Below, in pieces: positions 36,278 through 48,800 of a stretch of 64,000 nucleotides of DNA. The translations under genes and the position numbers were made by a program. The number at the start of each line of letters is the position of its first letter. Positions within the stretch are counted from its first letter, which is position 1. The notes under the pieces are model-generated. The model made no database searches. It was given only the letters and a program-made list of their open reading frames with translations, and was not told where the DNA came from. Source of the stretch: Gordionus sp. m RMFG-2023 (Eukaryota; Nematomorpha; Gordioida; Chordodea; Parachordodidae). The stretch is from contig NC_088775.1 of NCBI RefSeq assembly GCF_954871325.1, forward strand, positions 72,145,561 to 72,209,560, written 5' to 3'.

Positions 36278-38842
36278 CAGTGTTGTTAAAATAGCGCGCT
36301 ACTTTTTTCAGTAGCGGTTGCTATAGCGCGCTACTTTTTTAAAAAAATAGCGATAGCAGTAGCTCGCTACTAATTTAGAAAGTAGCGAAGTAGCGCGCTA
36401 CTTCGCTACTTTTAATTTTACATAATAAATACATCTAAAAATTATTAAATATATTTTTTATAAAATCAAAATTATTAAATATATTTTTTATAAAATCTAA
36501 AATTATAATCCTTTTATTTAATTTAATTTTGAAATTTATATTTATATTTAAAAATATACATTATTGTTATATATTAGATATAAACAGTTGTTAAATAGCA
36601 ATCTGTATTTAATTTATATTTCGCGCATTCATTAAATTATATATTTTTGAAATTCCGTTATTGATATGTCCTTGCTTTTATCTTATTTTATATTTCATTT
36701 TACATTTTATATTAAGCATTATAAATCTTATTATGTGTGAGATTGTTGAAGATATTGAAATTTCTTTGGAAAATGAGCAATATAGATGATCCTTTCCCAA
36801 AATTCAAGAAATACTTTAACCTTGAAGAAAAAATTAATACTGGATATCGGTTTCGGTGCAAGATGTTCCGCAAAATTATCTCTTCAAATCATACGAGCAG
36901 CTTTAATTTGAAAAAACATTTAAAGGTAATATATTAAACAAATTTAATATCAATGTGTAGGCTAATCTTTAATTTTTAAAATAAATTAAAATCAAAAACC
37001 ATCATTTTTTGTATATATTCATAAATTTTATCTAAATTATTTAAAACATTTTAAAATAGTTATTTTAATCATTTTTATGTACTTATCTTTTACATAATTT
37101 TTATTCTAAGTATTTTATAATTTTAGACTGTGCACACTTCAAATTATAAAGAGATTGAAAAATATCTCAAAAGTTTTGGGGTAATGGAAGAAGATAAACC
37201 CACTTCCAAATCAAATTTAATACAAACAAAATTAACCAATTTGGATTCATCAACACCTGGTGTATCCCAAAAATTGGCTGACAAAGTCATTATGAACTTT
37301 ATAATAGATACAGTTCAACCATTATCCTTGGTGGAAAATGATTCTTTTATAAAGATGATAAACACTTTTTCTCCACGGACCAAGATATTTTGCCGGCAGA
37401 CATTGATGGCAAGAATTTTGGAGAGCTTTAAGGAAATGAAAGAATCTTTGATATTAAATCTATCAGATGTCTCCTACGTCTGTACAACGGCAGATTGCTG
37501 GACTCACAATAGAAGGTAAAAATGTTTATTTTCTGATTTATAATATGTCATATTTTTAGAGCTTATTTAGGAGTAACTGCACATTGGATTGATCCTAAAA
37601 ATCTTAAACGAAAATCTGTAGCGTTAGCTCTAAAGATAATAATTGGCTGTCAGACTTATGACATTCTAGCCAATATTATTGCAGAAATCCATAGGTCTTA
37701 CAAAATTCAAAACAAGGTTTGTAAGATGATTACGGATAATGGGTCTAATTTCCTGAAGGCCTTCAGGTTTTAAATTTATTATAATTTTTTTATAATATGA
37801 TATAAATAATATAGAATATTTGGGGAAGATAATAATAATAACAATACTAGTAATATTCCTGACAAAAATATTGAAGATGGAAAACAAGAAGAGGATGATG
37901 AAATGGAGTTTGAGATAATTGATGTTCATGACATCCTTGGTTTTAAATTATTTTATATTTAATTTTTCACCAATATAAAATAAAATTTATAATATTTAGG
38001 ATCTTCAATAAAGTCGTCTATGTTACCTAGCCATCATCGTTGTTCCTGCCACAACCTAAATTTAGTTGCGACAGTGGATGCTGAAGAAGCATTATTAAAT
38101 GAGGATTTTAAAAGAGTAACAAGATCTACATTTTCTAAATGCCAAGCTCTTTGGAATAAACAAAATAAGTCATCAAAGACGTCTGATATTTTCAAAAAAA
38201 AATTAGGACGTTATTTATTGACACCAAACACTACAAGATGGAATAGTGTTTACAATGCTATGAAACTTTTAGCATTGTTTCTAAATGAGAAAAAAATGGA
38301 AATGAATTATATATTGGCTCAAATGGGAATACAGTATTTTAATGTGGAGGAGCATACTTTTATTAAAGAATATACTGAAGTATTTTTAATTAACCTCTAG
38401 ATGCTTTTTTTAAATCTAAAAATACTAATTTAAATATTTTTGATGATTTTTTTCATATAAAAAGTTTGTTTATTAAATTTAATACTGTGTTGCCCTCAAG
38501 TGCTAGTGCTGAACGATTATTTAGTATGGCAAAGCTTATACTTTCTAAACGTCGCTCTGGGGATGACAGTACCGAAATGTTATTATTATTAAAGTGCAAT
38601 AATAAATAAATTATATATATATATGTAACAAATTATAGTCATGTTTTTATATCAATATTTTATTTGTGGAAATAAAGTTACGTAAAAAAAATATTTAAAA
38701 AAAAAATCAAAGTAGCGTTAAAAGTAGCTAATAGCGCGCTACTCATTTGAAAACGATAGCGGTAGCGATAGCGCGCTACTTTTTTTATAAAATAGCGGTA
38801 GCGATAGTGCGTTACTTCTAAAAGTAGCGTTTAACAACACTG
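36278..38842 (+). mobile_element. hAT transposon with intron-containing transposase, 2.57 kb
   Basis: The tips are CAGTGTTGTTAAA and TTTAACAACACTG. Flanks TTACTAGG (36270-36277) and ATACTAGG (38843-38850) match 7/8 as a worn 8-bp duplication. Subterminal regions at both ends carry many TAGCGCGCTA palindromes, likely transposase-binding sites. The + strand codes for a hAT transposase split by small introns. It is probably inactive because part of the transposase core is missing. Confidence 0.92.
36737..38608 (+). pseudogene. hAT transposase (BED finger to dimerisation domain), internally deleted
   Basis: Coding blocks in order: 36737-36927, a BED-type finger (PFPKFKKYFN...RFRCKMF...NHTSSFNLKKHLK) in which the second Cys of C-x2-C appears as Phe; 37128-37514 with the RNase-H-like start (VSYVCTTADCWT, first catalytic Asp); 37560-37768 (AYLGVTAHWI...ITDNGSNF, second Asp); 37815-37940, acidic; 38000-38400 (RCSCHNLNLV then TTRWNS); and 38402-38608 with the dimerisation motif SSASAERLFS. 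The helical stretch and final acidic residue normally found between the last two blocks are missing, so a deletion at about 38400 is inferred. Introns of 45-200 bp separate the blocks. Confidence 0.85.
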
Positions 38843-38850
38843 ATACTAGG

Positions 38851-39608
38851 AGTCGGTGTAGCCTGCCCAAGGACTGGCAACGTGCCAAATATTTTTATGC
38901 TGATATTTAAAAAAATTTACCAGCCAGGGTGGACAACTAGCACAAGGATATATTTTACGCTAGACCGAGTAAAAATTATTAAAGGCTGGGCCAAAAAACG
39001 CATAAAAAATTCCCACTGACTATTTCCAGAAGCCTTTCTCTACTTTATATCCTCCCTCCTCCAAATTCTCCTTAAAAATTTCTCAGTCATCCATTTATAC
39101 TTTTAAAGGGAAGGTGCCTATTTTAAATTTTAAATATTTGTCATTTAATATTATTTAATTTATCCTCAATAATATAGCAAAATGAGACAAACATCTGCCT
39201 AAGGCAAAACTTAAGTCGATTTTTAAAGCTTAGCTCAGAAGTTTAAGCCATTTTAGAGTCGGCCCCGGTGAAAAGATTTTGCAACACTAATCGGTGACTT
39301 AAAAACTGCCCTATTATGATGATAGATTGCAATAATTTTATAAACGCTTTTTATTTAAAACTAAAATAAACAAAGGAATCAATTATAGCAAAAAATAATC
39401 AAATCTAACTTGGACCAATCTTTTCTTGAATAAATTCATATATACAATCTGTATTATAAGGTGTGGTGTATACTTTTAATTATAACCAAAAATGATCATT
39501 TTATTTCAACTTTATCTATTTAATAAATTATATTCTAATCCCTAGTGCATTCTATCCCGTATGTCTAAAAAGTGAATACTCGTTAACTAAATAATCATAT
39601 ATAAAATA
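38851..39608. other. Repeat-rich gap downstream of CIR1
   Basis: A worn GGCCCAGCC/TGCAGAC-type MITE can be guessed at 38860-39300. No gene is seen. This is the 3' flank of CIR1, where I find no canonical AATAAA close to the stop. Confidence 0.4.
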
Positions 39609-39885
39609 TTAATAATTCTTCTTTCTCTTGTATTCTCTTCTCTGCCTTTCTGTTACTTCATAACTACCACTACTAATGCTCGTGTAGCTATCGACCTGTT
39701 TATGCTGCTTCTTTCTCGAGATTTTTGCTTGAGATGATAAATTGTCAACGTATCCATGCCTTTCTTTGCTCCTAACAACTTTTGATAAACTTATGCTAGG
39801 TGATTTAAATTTATGTTCTTTGGCGTAGTTTTTACGTTTTTTAGCATGGTCGGAAGAAAACTTCGTAACTATGTTGGATATCGTT
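39609..39885 (-). CDS. CIR1: CIR1 exon 7, basic C-terminal tail
   Basis: Acceptor ATATTAG|AACG; stop TAA at 39611-39609. It encodes 91 residues rich in Lys, Arg and Ser, starting [20 protein letters not shown] and ending [15 protein letters not shown], matching the basic, low-complexity tail of CIR1 in character rather than residue by residue. The phase fits exon 6 exactly (AA|A giving Lys). Codons are richer in G+C than the flanks, as in the other CIR1 and USP8 exons. No ATG-started frame covers it, so it is easily missed. Confidence 0.78.
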
Positions 39886-42800
39886 CTAATATTTTAGGAA
39901 TTTCATATATTTAATAAAGAGATGCAAAAAGAAATTATTAAAGTTTAGAGATCATTTCCAAAAGTTCTATTACTGATAATAAGAAGTGTAATATAAATAT
40001 TAATGCAAATGGTAAGATTTAAAATTGATTTAAAATTATAATCTGCTTACGGGTAATTCCATACCAAATCGATAACTTTTCGGCTCGACCTTTTTAATTT
40101 CGATAAAATTTGTATACTGAGAGAATATCATTAGAAAGCATCGAATCCAATATTTTAGCCTCCTAGTACTCATAGTTCCTGAGATATCAATGGTCAAAAG
40201 TGCCAAAAATGACGTTTTTTCGAAAAATGCGATTTTTTAAAGATAAGTTAAAAAATAATGATTTTAAAAATATAAGTTATATGTCAATTTATAACTCTAT
40301 TAAGGGCCTTTTATTGAATATTAAAAAAATTTTCAAAATAATATTGTTGCGGTTTTTATTTAAGTTATAAATTTTAAACATGAAAACTCCAAGTGTTTCG
40401 CTTTCCAAATTTTTTTGAATTTAATATTTTCTTATTCTCTAACCTTATATCTATTCATAAAAAAATTTAAACTTGGGACAGCCATGGGTTTTTTAGTTAT
40501 TGCGATTTAAAAAATCAAAAAATAAATATTATTTTCAAAAATAGATGGCGCGCCTTTATAAAATTACGCGTTTTGTTAAAATTATTATTTTTTTTAAACT
40601 TTTTTCCATTTTAAACATAAATAATAAGATTTTCCAGCATTAATAATTTTAAATTTCGTAAAATTATTTTATTAATTTGTAAATATAATAGATAAATAAA
40701 AATTCATGAAAGATATTACTTATTTTCGGGTTTTCCTTAAATTTAATTGTTTTGACGCCATGATAATTTCGTTTTGCGATAGATTATATGTACGCCCAGT
40801 AGCCGTTGATGGGTTAACTAAATAGTTAACCCATCAACGGTAAAATATTATTTTTTGGTATGTAAAGGAGATCTTGTGCCGCTGGATAAACAAAAGAATT
40901 TGCTGGTCCTTTAGGATGAAGAAAATTAATTTTTATTTCATCTCTAATTACATTCACCTCTTGTACAAATCCTAACCACCAATCGTTATCATACACACAT
41001 GTTACATATCCTCTAATCTCATCGATTAACAGATCCTCAATCAAAAGATCTTCAAGTTGATATATTATATTCTCCACAACAAATGTCTGCGAATTAGAAT
41101 ATAGTTTAGTTTTGAGCTTAGTTAAACCAATCGGAAACACTGCGTGAATTTTTTATGTCCCAGGTATTGAGATAGCTTTACTAAATCTCTCACGTAGCCT
41201 CATCTCTTCTTCCTCATACTCTGGTATGGTGGCATAAGAAAAATTTATACCTTTTATATGCTCTTCCACATATTTATAAAATTGTAAAGCTTTGGGGGGG
41301 GGGGGGGTGTAATTATTTGATCAGTATAAGGTCTTTGTAAGCTTGCCTTGGCAACTAACCTTTTTACTGTGCCGCCTATGCCGTCGCAGGCACTTTACCA
41401 TGTGCCGTAGAAAAAAAATGCCATTCTGCTTGGACACCAAAATCGATTTCATGGTAACAAACATTGATGAAGTTTTTCCTATTTTTATATTGAGCTGCTG
41501 AACCATGAAAAGTAGTAAATTTTTTCTGGTGGAGTGTCGAATTTATTTTTTAAAAAATTAATCAAATGCGATTGGAATAAATGGAATGAAACAGTATTAT
41601 GAATTAAGGATTCCGATATTACCACAAAACTTAGGTTGTTAATTAGATTGCCTATTTTATAATAAATTGAGAATGGATGCAGCGTATGCGAAGTTGTCCA
41701 ATGATGACCCCGAACTTCGTCTTGGACAATAAAGGAATAATTTTCTGAAAAGTCACAAATAATTAGATAGTGATTATTTTCTAAACTATTTTTAAGGTTA
41801 TTGTAAATGAACTTTGTTGTTCACAAATAAATGAATGGCGTATGAGAATATTCATTTTATCGAAAAAATAATTAATAAATTCGTCTGAAGATTGAGAAAT
41901 AGTCTCCAGAGTTGTTCTATCTACCGAAACCCATTGTTTAAACGTAATAAGAGCTATATCATTTTTTATAAATAATTTTTCAATGCGTTCTTTTAAGAGT
42001 GTCGATCCAGGACACTCGCTACAGTCACCAAAATAACAGGTTGGTAATGGGGGGTTGCAAATCATTCTGCCTATAACATCTCTATAAGTTGTTAATATAT
42101 CCTCACCATTTTTAGTCAATGTTGCTAATTCACAGCCTAAAATCATTAGTTTAATATTCTGGTGTATGCTACAAACGCATACACTATGTGTTCCGCTAGC
42201 CCCTGCCAATATGCAATTTTTTGGTCTTAAGCTTGCGAATTTCGAAAATCCAATTGTTATGCTTGAATTACTCTCCTTAAAATGATTATATAATTCTTTT
42301 AAATTATTAAGAACTAGCCTTTTTTGAGCGTTCACTCGTTCCCCCTTTTCAATGATAGATATGCAATCTTTTTTTCCTGGTAATACCCTGCTAACTTCAT
42401 CACTGCAAAAAAAACTTTTAACAATATCAACTGTTTTTTGATTGAGATATTGCAGGCTTTCGATTTGGAGTTGAAAGAATCCCCTTTTCTTCTAAAATGA
42501 TTTTGGAATTATATGCCATATGATATGTAGCGTTGAATTCCGTTTTTATTTTATTTGCACTCCAATTAGGAGGCAGAATGGTCAGCAATTGATATTTTTT
42601 TATTTTTAGATAAATTAGGATAATGTAATTTCATATTGTTGAGTATATCATTATTGTCTTTTGTGTCCGATTCTGGATTGTTAATTATTATATCTGAAAG
42701 AGCTTTTGATATTTTTGCTATCTTTTTTTTGGATAATTTTTTTCAGTTAGTTTTTTTTTCTTAATAGGAGATATTCCAATTTCGTTTAAGGTTAAATTGA

Positions 42801-45800
42801 TTGTATCTATTGATGCGGATGCTGTGGGGATATTATTTACATATTCGCTATCAGAATTTATATTTTCAATATTTTTTTGTGATAAATGCTTACGACATTT
42901 ATCACAAATATAGTGTTCCGCCTATATGTTTGGAAATTGGGTCATCCACGTCGTGACTTTACGCAGGTTCTTTTTACAATTAAAGTGTTTAGATTCTTTA
43001 AAAGGATTTGCACATTTATATTTATACATTATAAATAATTTTAAGAAAAAATTAATATTGAAATATTTGTAAAATAAAAATTAATTAATATCAAGGCAGG
43101 TGCATGAAAACTTGCTATTATCTTTCAAAAATTAATTATATTTTCTTATATAGGAATTGTAACTATTTTTTTAGTAAATTAATCATTTATTATAAAAACT
43201 AATAATTTTTACAGGTTATCAATAAAGTAATAATAATAATAAGTAAGTCTATCAAATGATCTAAATAATATATTTTCATAATATTAATGCTGGAAAAACT
43301 TATTATTTATGTTTAAAATGGAAAAAAGTTTAAAAAAAATAATAATTTTAACAAAACGCGTAATTTTATAAAGGAGCGCCATCTATTTTTGAAAATAATA
43401 TTTATTTTTTGATTTTTTAAATCGCAATAACTAAAAAACCCATGGCTGTCCCAAGTTTAAATTTTTTTATGAATAGATATAAGGTTAGAGAATAAGAAAA
43501 TATTAAATTCAGAAAAATTTGGAAAGCGAAACACTTGGAGTTTTCATGTTTAAAATTTATAACTTAAATAAAAACCGCAACAATATTATTTTGAAAAATT
43601 TTTTAATATTCAATAAAAGGCCCTTAATAGAGTTATAAATTGACATATAACTTATATTTTTAAAATCATTATTTTTTAACTTATCTCAATTTTAAAAAAT
43701 CGCATTTTTCGAAAAAACGTCATTTTTGGCACTTTTGACCATTGATATCTCAGGAACTATAAGTACTAGGAGGCTAAAATTTTGGATTCGATGCTTTCTA
43801 ATGATATTCTCTCAGTATACAAATTTTATCGAAATTAAAAAGGTCGAGCAGAAAAGTTATCGACATGGTATGGAATTACCCTTACATTTCTCAAGAAACA
43901 AGAAATTAAAAATGTTTGCGAAAGCTCAAAAAAATATAAAATTCTTAGAACCCGAAATTAAAACACTAAAAAATGGGAAAATAATAAAGGGGATCGTTAT
44001 AATAATATTTTCTTTTACTTGTACAACAAAACTTTTTGAGACGAGGATAATGTTTTGATGTAATTCAAATCTCGTAATATGTTATCGGCGGATGATATAT
44101 CAAGATCCTCTTTGTCATCGTAAGGTATCAGGTCCTTTAAAAAATAACAATTGAATAGATAATCAGTATAGTTAATTTTTTATTACCGACGGAAAAAACG
44201 CATAGCCAAGAAGTCATAATCTCTATGAAAATTTTAAAGAGCAAAAGAACATTGAGTTATATTTTGAATAATATAAGAGCTAAAATATTTATTTGGTATT
44301 TTTCGCAAATTCTTATATAATAAGTGGAACCAGAACTCTCTTTCTAATTTATTGGAACCAAAGCCCATAAAATTTAAAGAAACAGATTTTAACAAAAAGA
44401 ATATGAGTAATTTTTTTTTAATGATCAGACCAAAGTTAAGTCCTAGAGATACAGTATCGCAACAAAAATATAGTGGGTCTCGATGTACACACTTTAAATT
44501 TATATATTGTTTAATGTGAGATGAGTATTATCTAAATTAGAATTGTTAAAGGATTGTGATCAAAGGATCGACGATCCTGGATTTGATCCACTTTAAAGTT
44601 GATCTTTGATTGAGATTCTTTTATTAATGAACGTTCCTAAGATCCTTTTAAAAAATTATTTTTTACTTTTATAAAAAAAATTTTTAATCAAATTAATTAA
44701 AAATAAAAAAAGTATATAATATTTTAGCATCTACCAGAATTTCTATCAATTTCCCGCTGATTTTTCGTTTATATTTTAATAAAGACAACATTTATTCACA
44801 GAAGAATTTTCTTACAAATCAACTGCCGAAGTAGTAATGAAGAGGTAGAATTGTGAATCTATATTATCTACACCACCTTCAAACAATACATTAACTATAG
44901 TATAGCAATCCTAATAATTCCATTGGTAAATTTTTTTATTTTTAAATATTTCGCTATCTTTATAAAATTATAGTTTTGATTATAATACAATATCTAGAGG
45001 GGAGCTTACATTACTCAATATTAGAGGCTAGCGCCAGTTCAAGCCCTGGTAAAAATAGTATTGGGCTAGGCAACTTGTGCAAAATATTTTTACCGGCCAA
45101 ACCGTAAGTTAGAAATTTTTTAAGCTTAAATTTGGACAAATTTATGGCTTTTTTTCATAAAAAATATTATACGGGCCAGGACAAAATTAATTTTCAAAAA
45201 TTTCTATGGGCTGATCTGTCGACCTCTGCTCGATGTATATCAGATCTGCAATGCCCAGCCCATGGAAAAAAATTTTTGAAGCTGGACTGGGCAAAAAAAT
45301 TAATGGGCCAGGCAAAAATTTTTTGTATATATATTTGATAAATTCCGATATTTCATAAAATGATATTAATGTTTTTAATTTAAACACTCCTCAAGATTAT
45401 AAATAAGTGTTTATTTTGGTGTTCAACAACATATATTTTGGTTTAGGCCTTGTATTGTATTTAAAAAAAAATTCAAATCGGGCTGGGCAACCTTAGTAAA
45501 AAAATGAAACTGGATTGGACATTAACTTAATTCCCTCTGGGCTGGTAAAAATTTTGCCACTTGCAGACTTCTGATAAATATTACAACCATAAAATAATTA
45601 GTAATAATATTTTTATTTTACTAGTAGTGTCATTTAAAATTTATAATAAACAATCACTTTTAATCCAATACCAAAAACGAAAGTTAAGTATTTTTCAACA
45701 TTATTATTTGTTTGCAAAAATACCAAATAAATAATACCAAATACCCAATGTTAGCTTCTCACAGAGATTATGACTCGTTGGCAATGCGTTTTAGTTGGAA

Positions 45801-48800
45801 TTTTAATTGCGAAGATGATTAATTATACTATGTACAAACTTGATTAGCATTAAAATCTGTCAATCTTTTATCTAGGGCGTTATTCTTCAGACCAAATCCT
45901 TCCTTTTGCATATCATTTAGTAATTTTTGATGTTTTTCTTCAGAAACTTTATTATGATTATAAAATTTATTAATAAATTTTCAAGGTTTGGAAGAAAAAT
46001 TAAATTTGTATTTAGTCTTTGTTGATTCTCAAATAACTATCTAATTAAAAATGATTATAATCCTAATCTGCCCTAGAGTGTTGAATTTATGCATATTTAT
46101 TATTGATCCATACATCTTAATTTCTAAGCATTTTTAGTTAAAAAGCATTCAAAAACTTGTCTTCTTAATCTAAAAGAATTAAATGTGTAAAAATTTGAGA
46201 AGATCAAAAGCCTCATTGACAATCTATTATTTGTTAGTTAACAAATAATTAAAAATATCAGTATTTTTACCAGAGACATATGCAGGCCCGAATCAAATCC
46301 CGACCTGGTTATATGGGCCAAGTCTTAGATATGCCGCCCAGTAATAACCTCTATAAATCGTTTACCGAAAGAAACAATTTCGCAAAGAAATATGAAGATT
46401 GGACCTTTACCAAATCGTCAAAATTTGTTTTTAGCGACGAGTCTAAGTTTGTATCGGAACTTGAGAAAGATAATAGCCGTTTCTCTCAATTTTTAAGTCA
46501 AATGAACAAGGTTTGATCAGCGATTTTCTCCGATAATTCGTTACAAACTGTGCTCGTGTAGTTTTAAATTTTATCATTTTTATTAATCGTTGCACGTAAA
46601 ATTTTGCATGCAGTTATATTTTGACCCAAATGATTTCAATATGATAATTTAAGTTAATTTCAAGATTCCAATGATGATTTAATAATCTATTTTGAATTAC
46701 TAATTTCGAAGTTATGGCAATTTATATAAAATTATTATAATTCAAAAATCAAGTTTTTTTAAATTTCGTGTTTTAGTCAGTTTTAAATGGTTATAATCAT
46801 AAATAATGTTAGAATGAAGGTAAAATCGTCTGCTTTTGAACATCTGCAAAAACAAGGTCATACTTAAATTCTTGATTTACATAAAGAAGGATAAAATTTA
46901 GCTACAGCTGAAAAACTCCATATAAGTAGAAAAATGATCAGACAATATTAATAAATTTATTAATTCCGTCAAATCTGCCTACATTGTGCTCAAAGGTGAC
47001 AAGATCTATGGATAAACGCAATTTTCAACAAATTATCAGAAAAAATCTTGGATCAAATATTCATTTGACTCAAACGATAAAAAAAAGAGATTATATGTAT
47101 CTCTAAGTGTAATTGAATGATTATTTAAGTTTTAAATTTTATACACTAACTGTGTACTTTTGTTTAATGATAGGCTAAGAAATCTTTATTAACAGTTAAC
47201 TAAAATAAGAAACTGTAAAATGTATTTGTTGTAAGAGAGTCAGTTATTTATTTGGGACTTGCTCAATATTGCATTTAGAAATAAGTAAAATATATCGGAA
47301 CCATGTCCGAAAGTCAAACAATCAATTGTTTGTATAAAAATGTGTATTATATTAACCCATGAATGGTCAACGTACCATATCTGCAACAGTTGTTATTTAT
47401 TGATTTTTCACATATAAATTTTTTAAATTGAAATAATTTCTATAGCTCGAAGATTGTACTACAACATAAAAAAAGCATTTTTTAAAAAATATTTATTTTT
47501 GAGTATTCGGGACTATTAAAATGGCAAATGTTCTAGGCTCCCTCGTTGAAAGAGTATTTATTTTTTTAATGCAATTGACATAAATTTATTTCTTATAGAT
47601 GCCTTAACATATTCTAATTAATTTTGGCCCATCATTCTATCTATTCTCGGATTTGTAATCATATGTTTTTTACTGTAGCATTTATGCAACGTTGACCACA
47701 TAAAGGCTCAAAAAAGCAATTTTTCTAAAAAAAATTTGGCATAATATTTAATTATAAATTTTTGTTTATATTCTTACTAAATAAAAATACTATTTTTTCA
47801 TCATAATATTTTTATTATTATAAAAAAAAATCAGAAAATTCATAATTTTATTCTTATTCTCATTATATTTTTCCATTTGAATATAAAAATTATTTGTAAA
47901 GTATTATCTCTAATTATACCCCAATGCTGCTTTAGTTAGCGATGAAGAAGATTTCGATGAAAACGATCTAACTAAAACACCAAATCTTCAACTAGATACA
48001 GCCGAGGAGATCGAAATCCAATATCTAGCAGACATTGATATTGTCTCAGAATCCTCAATATCTACAAATAAGAAAGCAAATTACAGGGTTTCCCATTCAA
48101 AAAAGGAAAAGTCCCAATCAAAAAAGGAAAAGTTCATAAAAGGAAAAGGGTTAATCATAAAAGGAAAAAGTTCAATCAAAAAAGGAAAAAGTTCAATCAA
48201 AAAAGGAAAAGTGTTAATCAAAAAAAGAAAATTCTCAAAAAAGTGTCAAACAAAAAAGGAAAAGGTTCAATCAAAAAAGGAAAGGTGTCAAACAAAAGTG
48301 GAAAAGTGTCAATTGAAAAAGGAAAATTCCTAAAAGGAAAGGAAAAGTGTCAATCAAAAAAAGAAATTTCCCATTCAAAAAGGAAAATCGTAATTTTTTC
48401 AAATTTTTATTTATTTTTGTTATTCCTTCTTAATTTATTTCTAAATTTTTTACTATTTCTTTACGTTTTTTTCTTACTTCTTTTCTCAATTTATTTCCAA
48501 CTTTTTGCGATTTTCTTTACTTTTATTTTTCATACTATATCTTCTCTCCATTTATTTTTCTTCTCATTTTTGATAATTCTTTTGTATTTTTAAAAATAAT
48601 TTATAAATTTAGGTCCATTTTTTTAACAATTCTTTACGTTTTTTTTCCATCATACATACAATATTCTTTTTATGATTTTTTCATTGTAATCTTTTACATA
48701 CATTTCTAACCATTTCAATCTCTTTAAGTCATTTTTAATCTTTATTTTTTTGAGCATTCAATTTTTTCTTCTCATTTTTGATAATTATTTTTTAAAATTA

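Noticed and set aside
43726-44058. 110-codon + strand frame starting [11 protein letters not shown]
   Set aside because: It begins in the terminal inverted repeat of the 40051-43881 element and runs over CIR1 exon 6 in antisense; no domain.
44331-44520. + strand open stretch with [19 protein letters not shown]
   Set aside because: No start, no clean splice sites, no recognised homologue, and it lies in an intron; left as unassigned.
48243-48593. 116-codon + strand frame rich in Lys and Gly then Phe and Leu
   Set aside because: It is a translation of the simple tandem repeat in the giant hairpin; the partner arm gives an unrelated reading frame and there is no domain.
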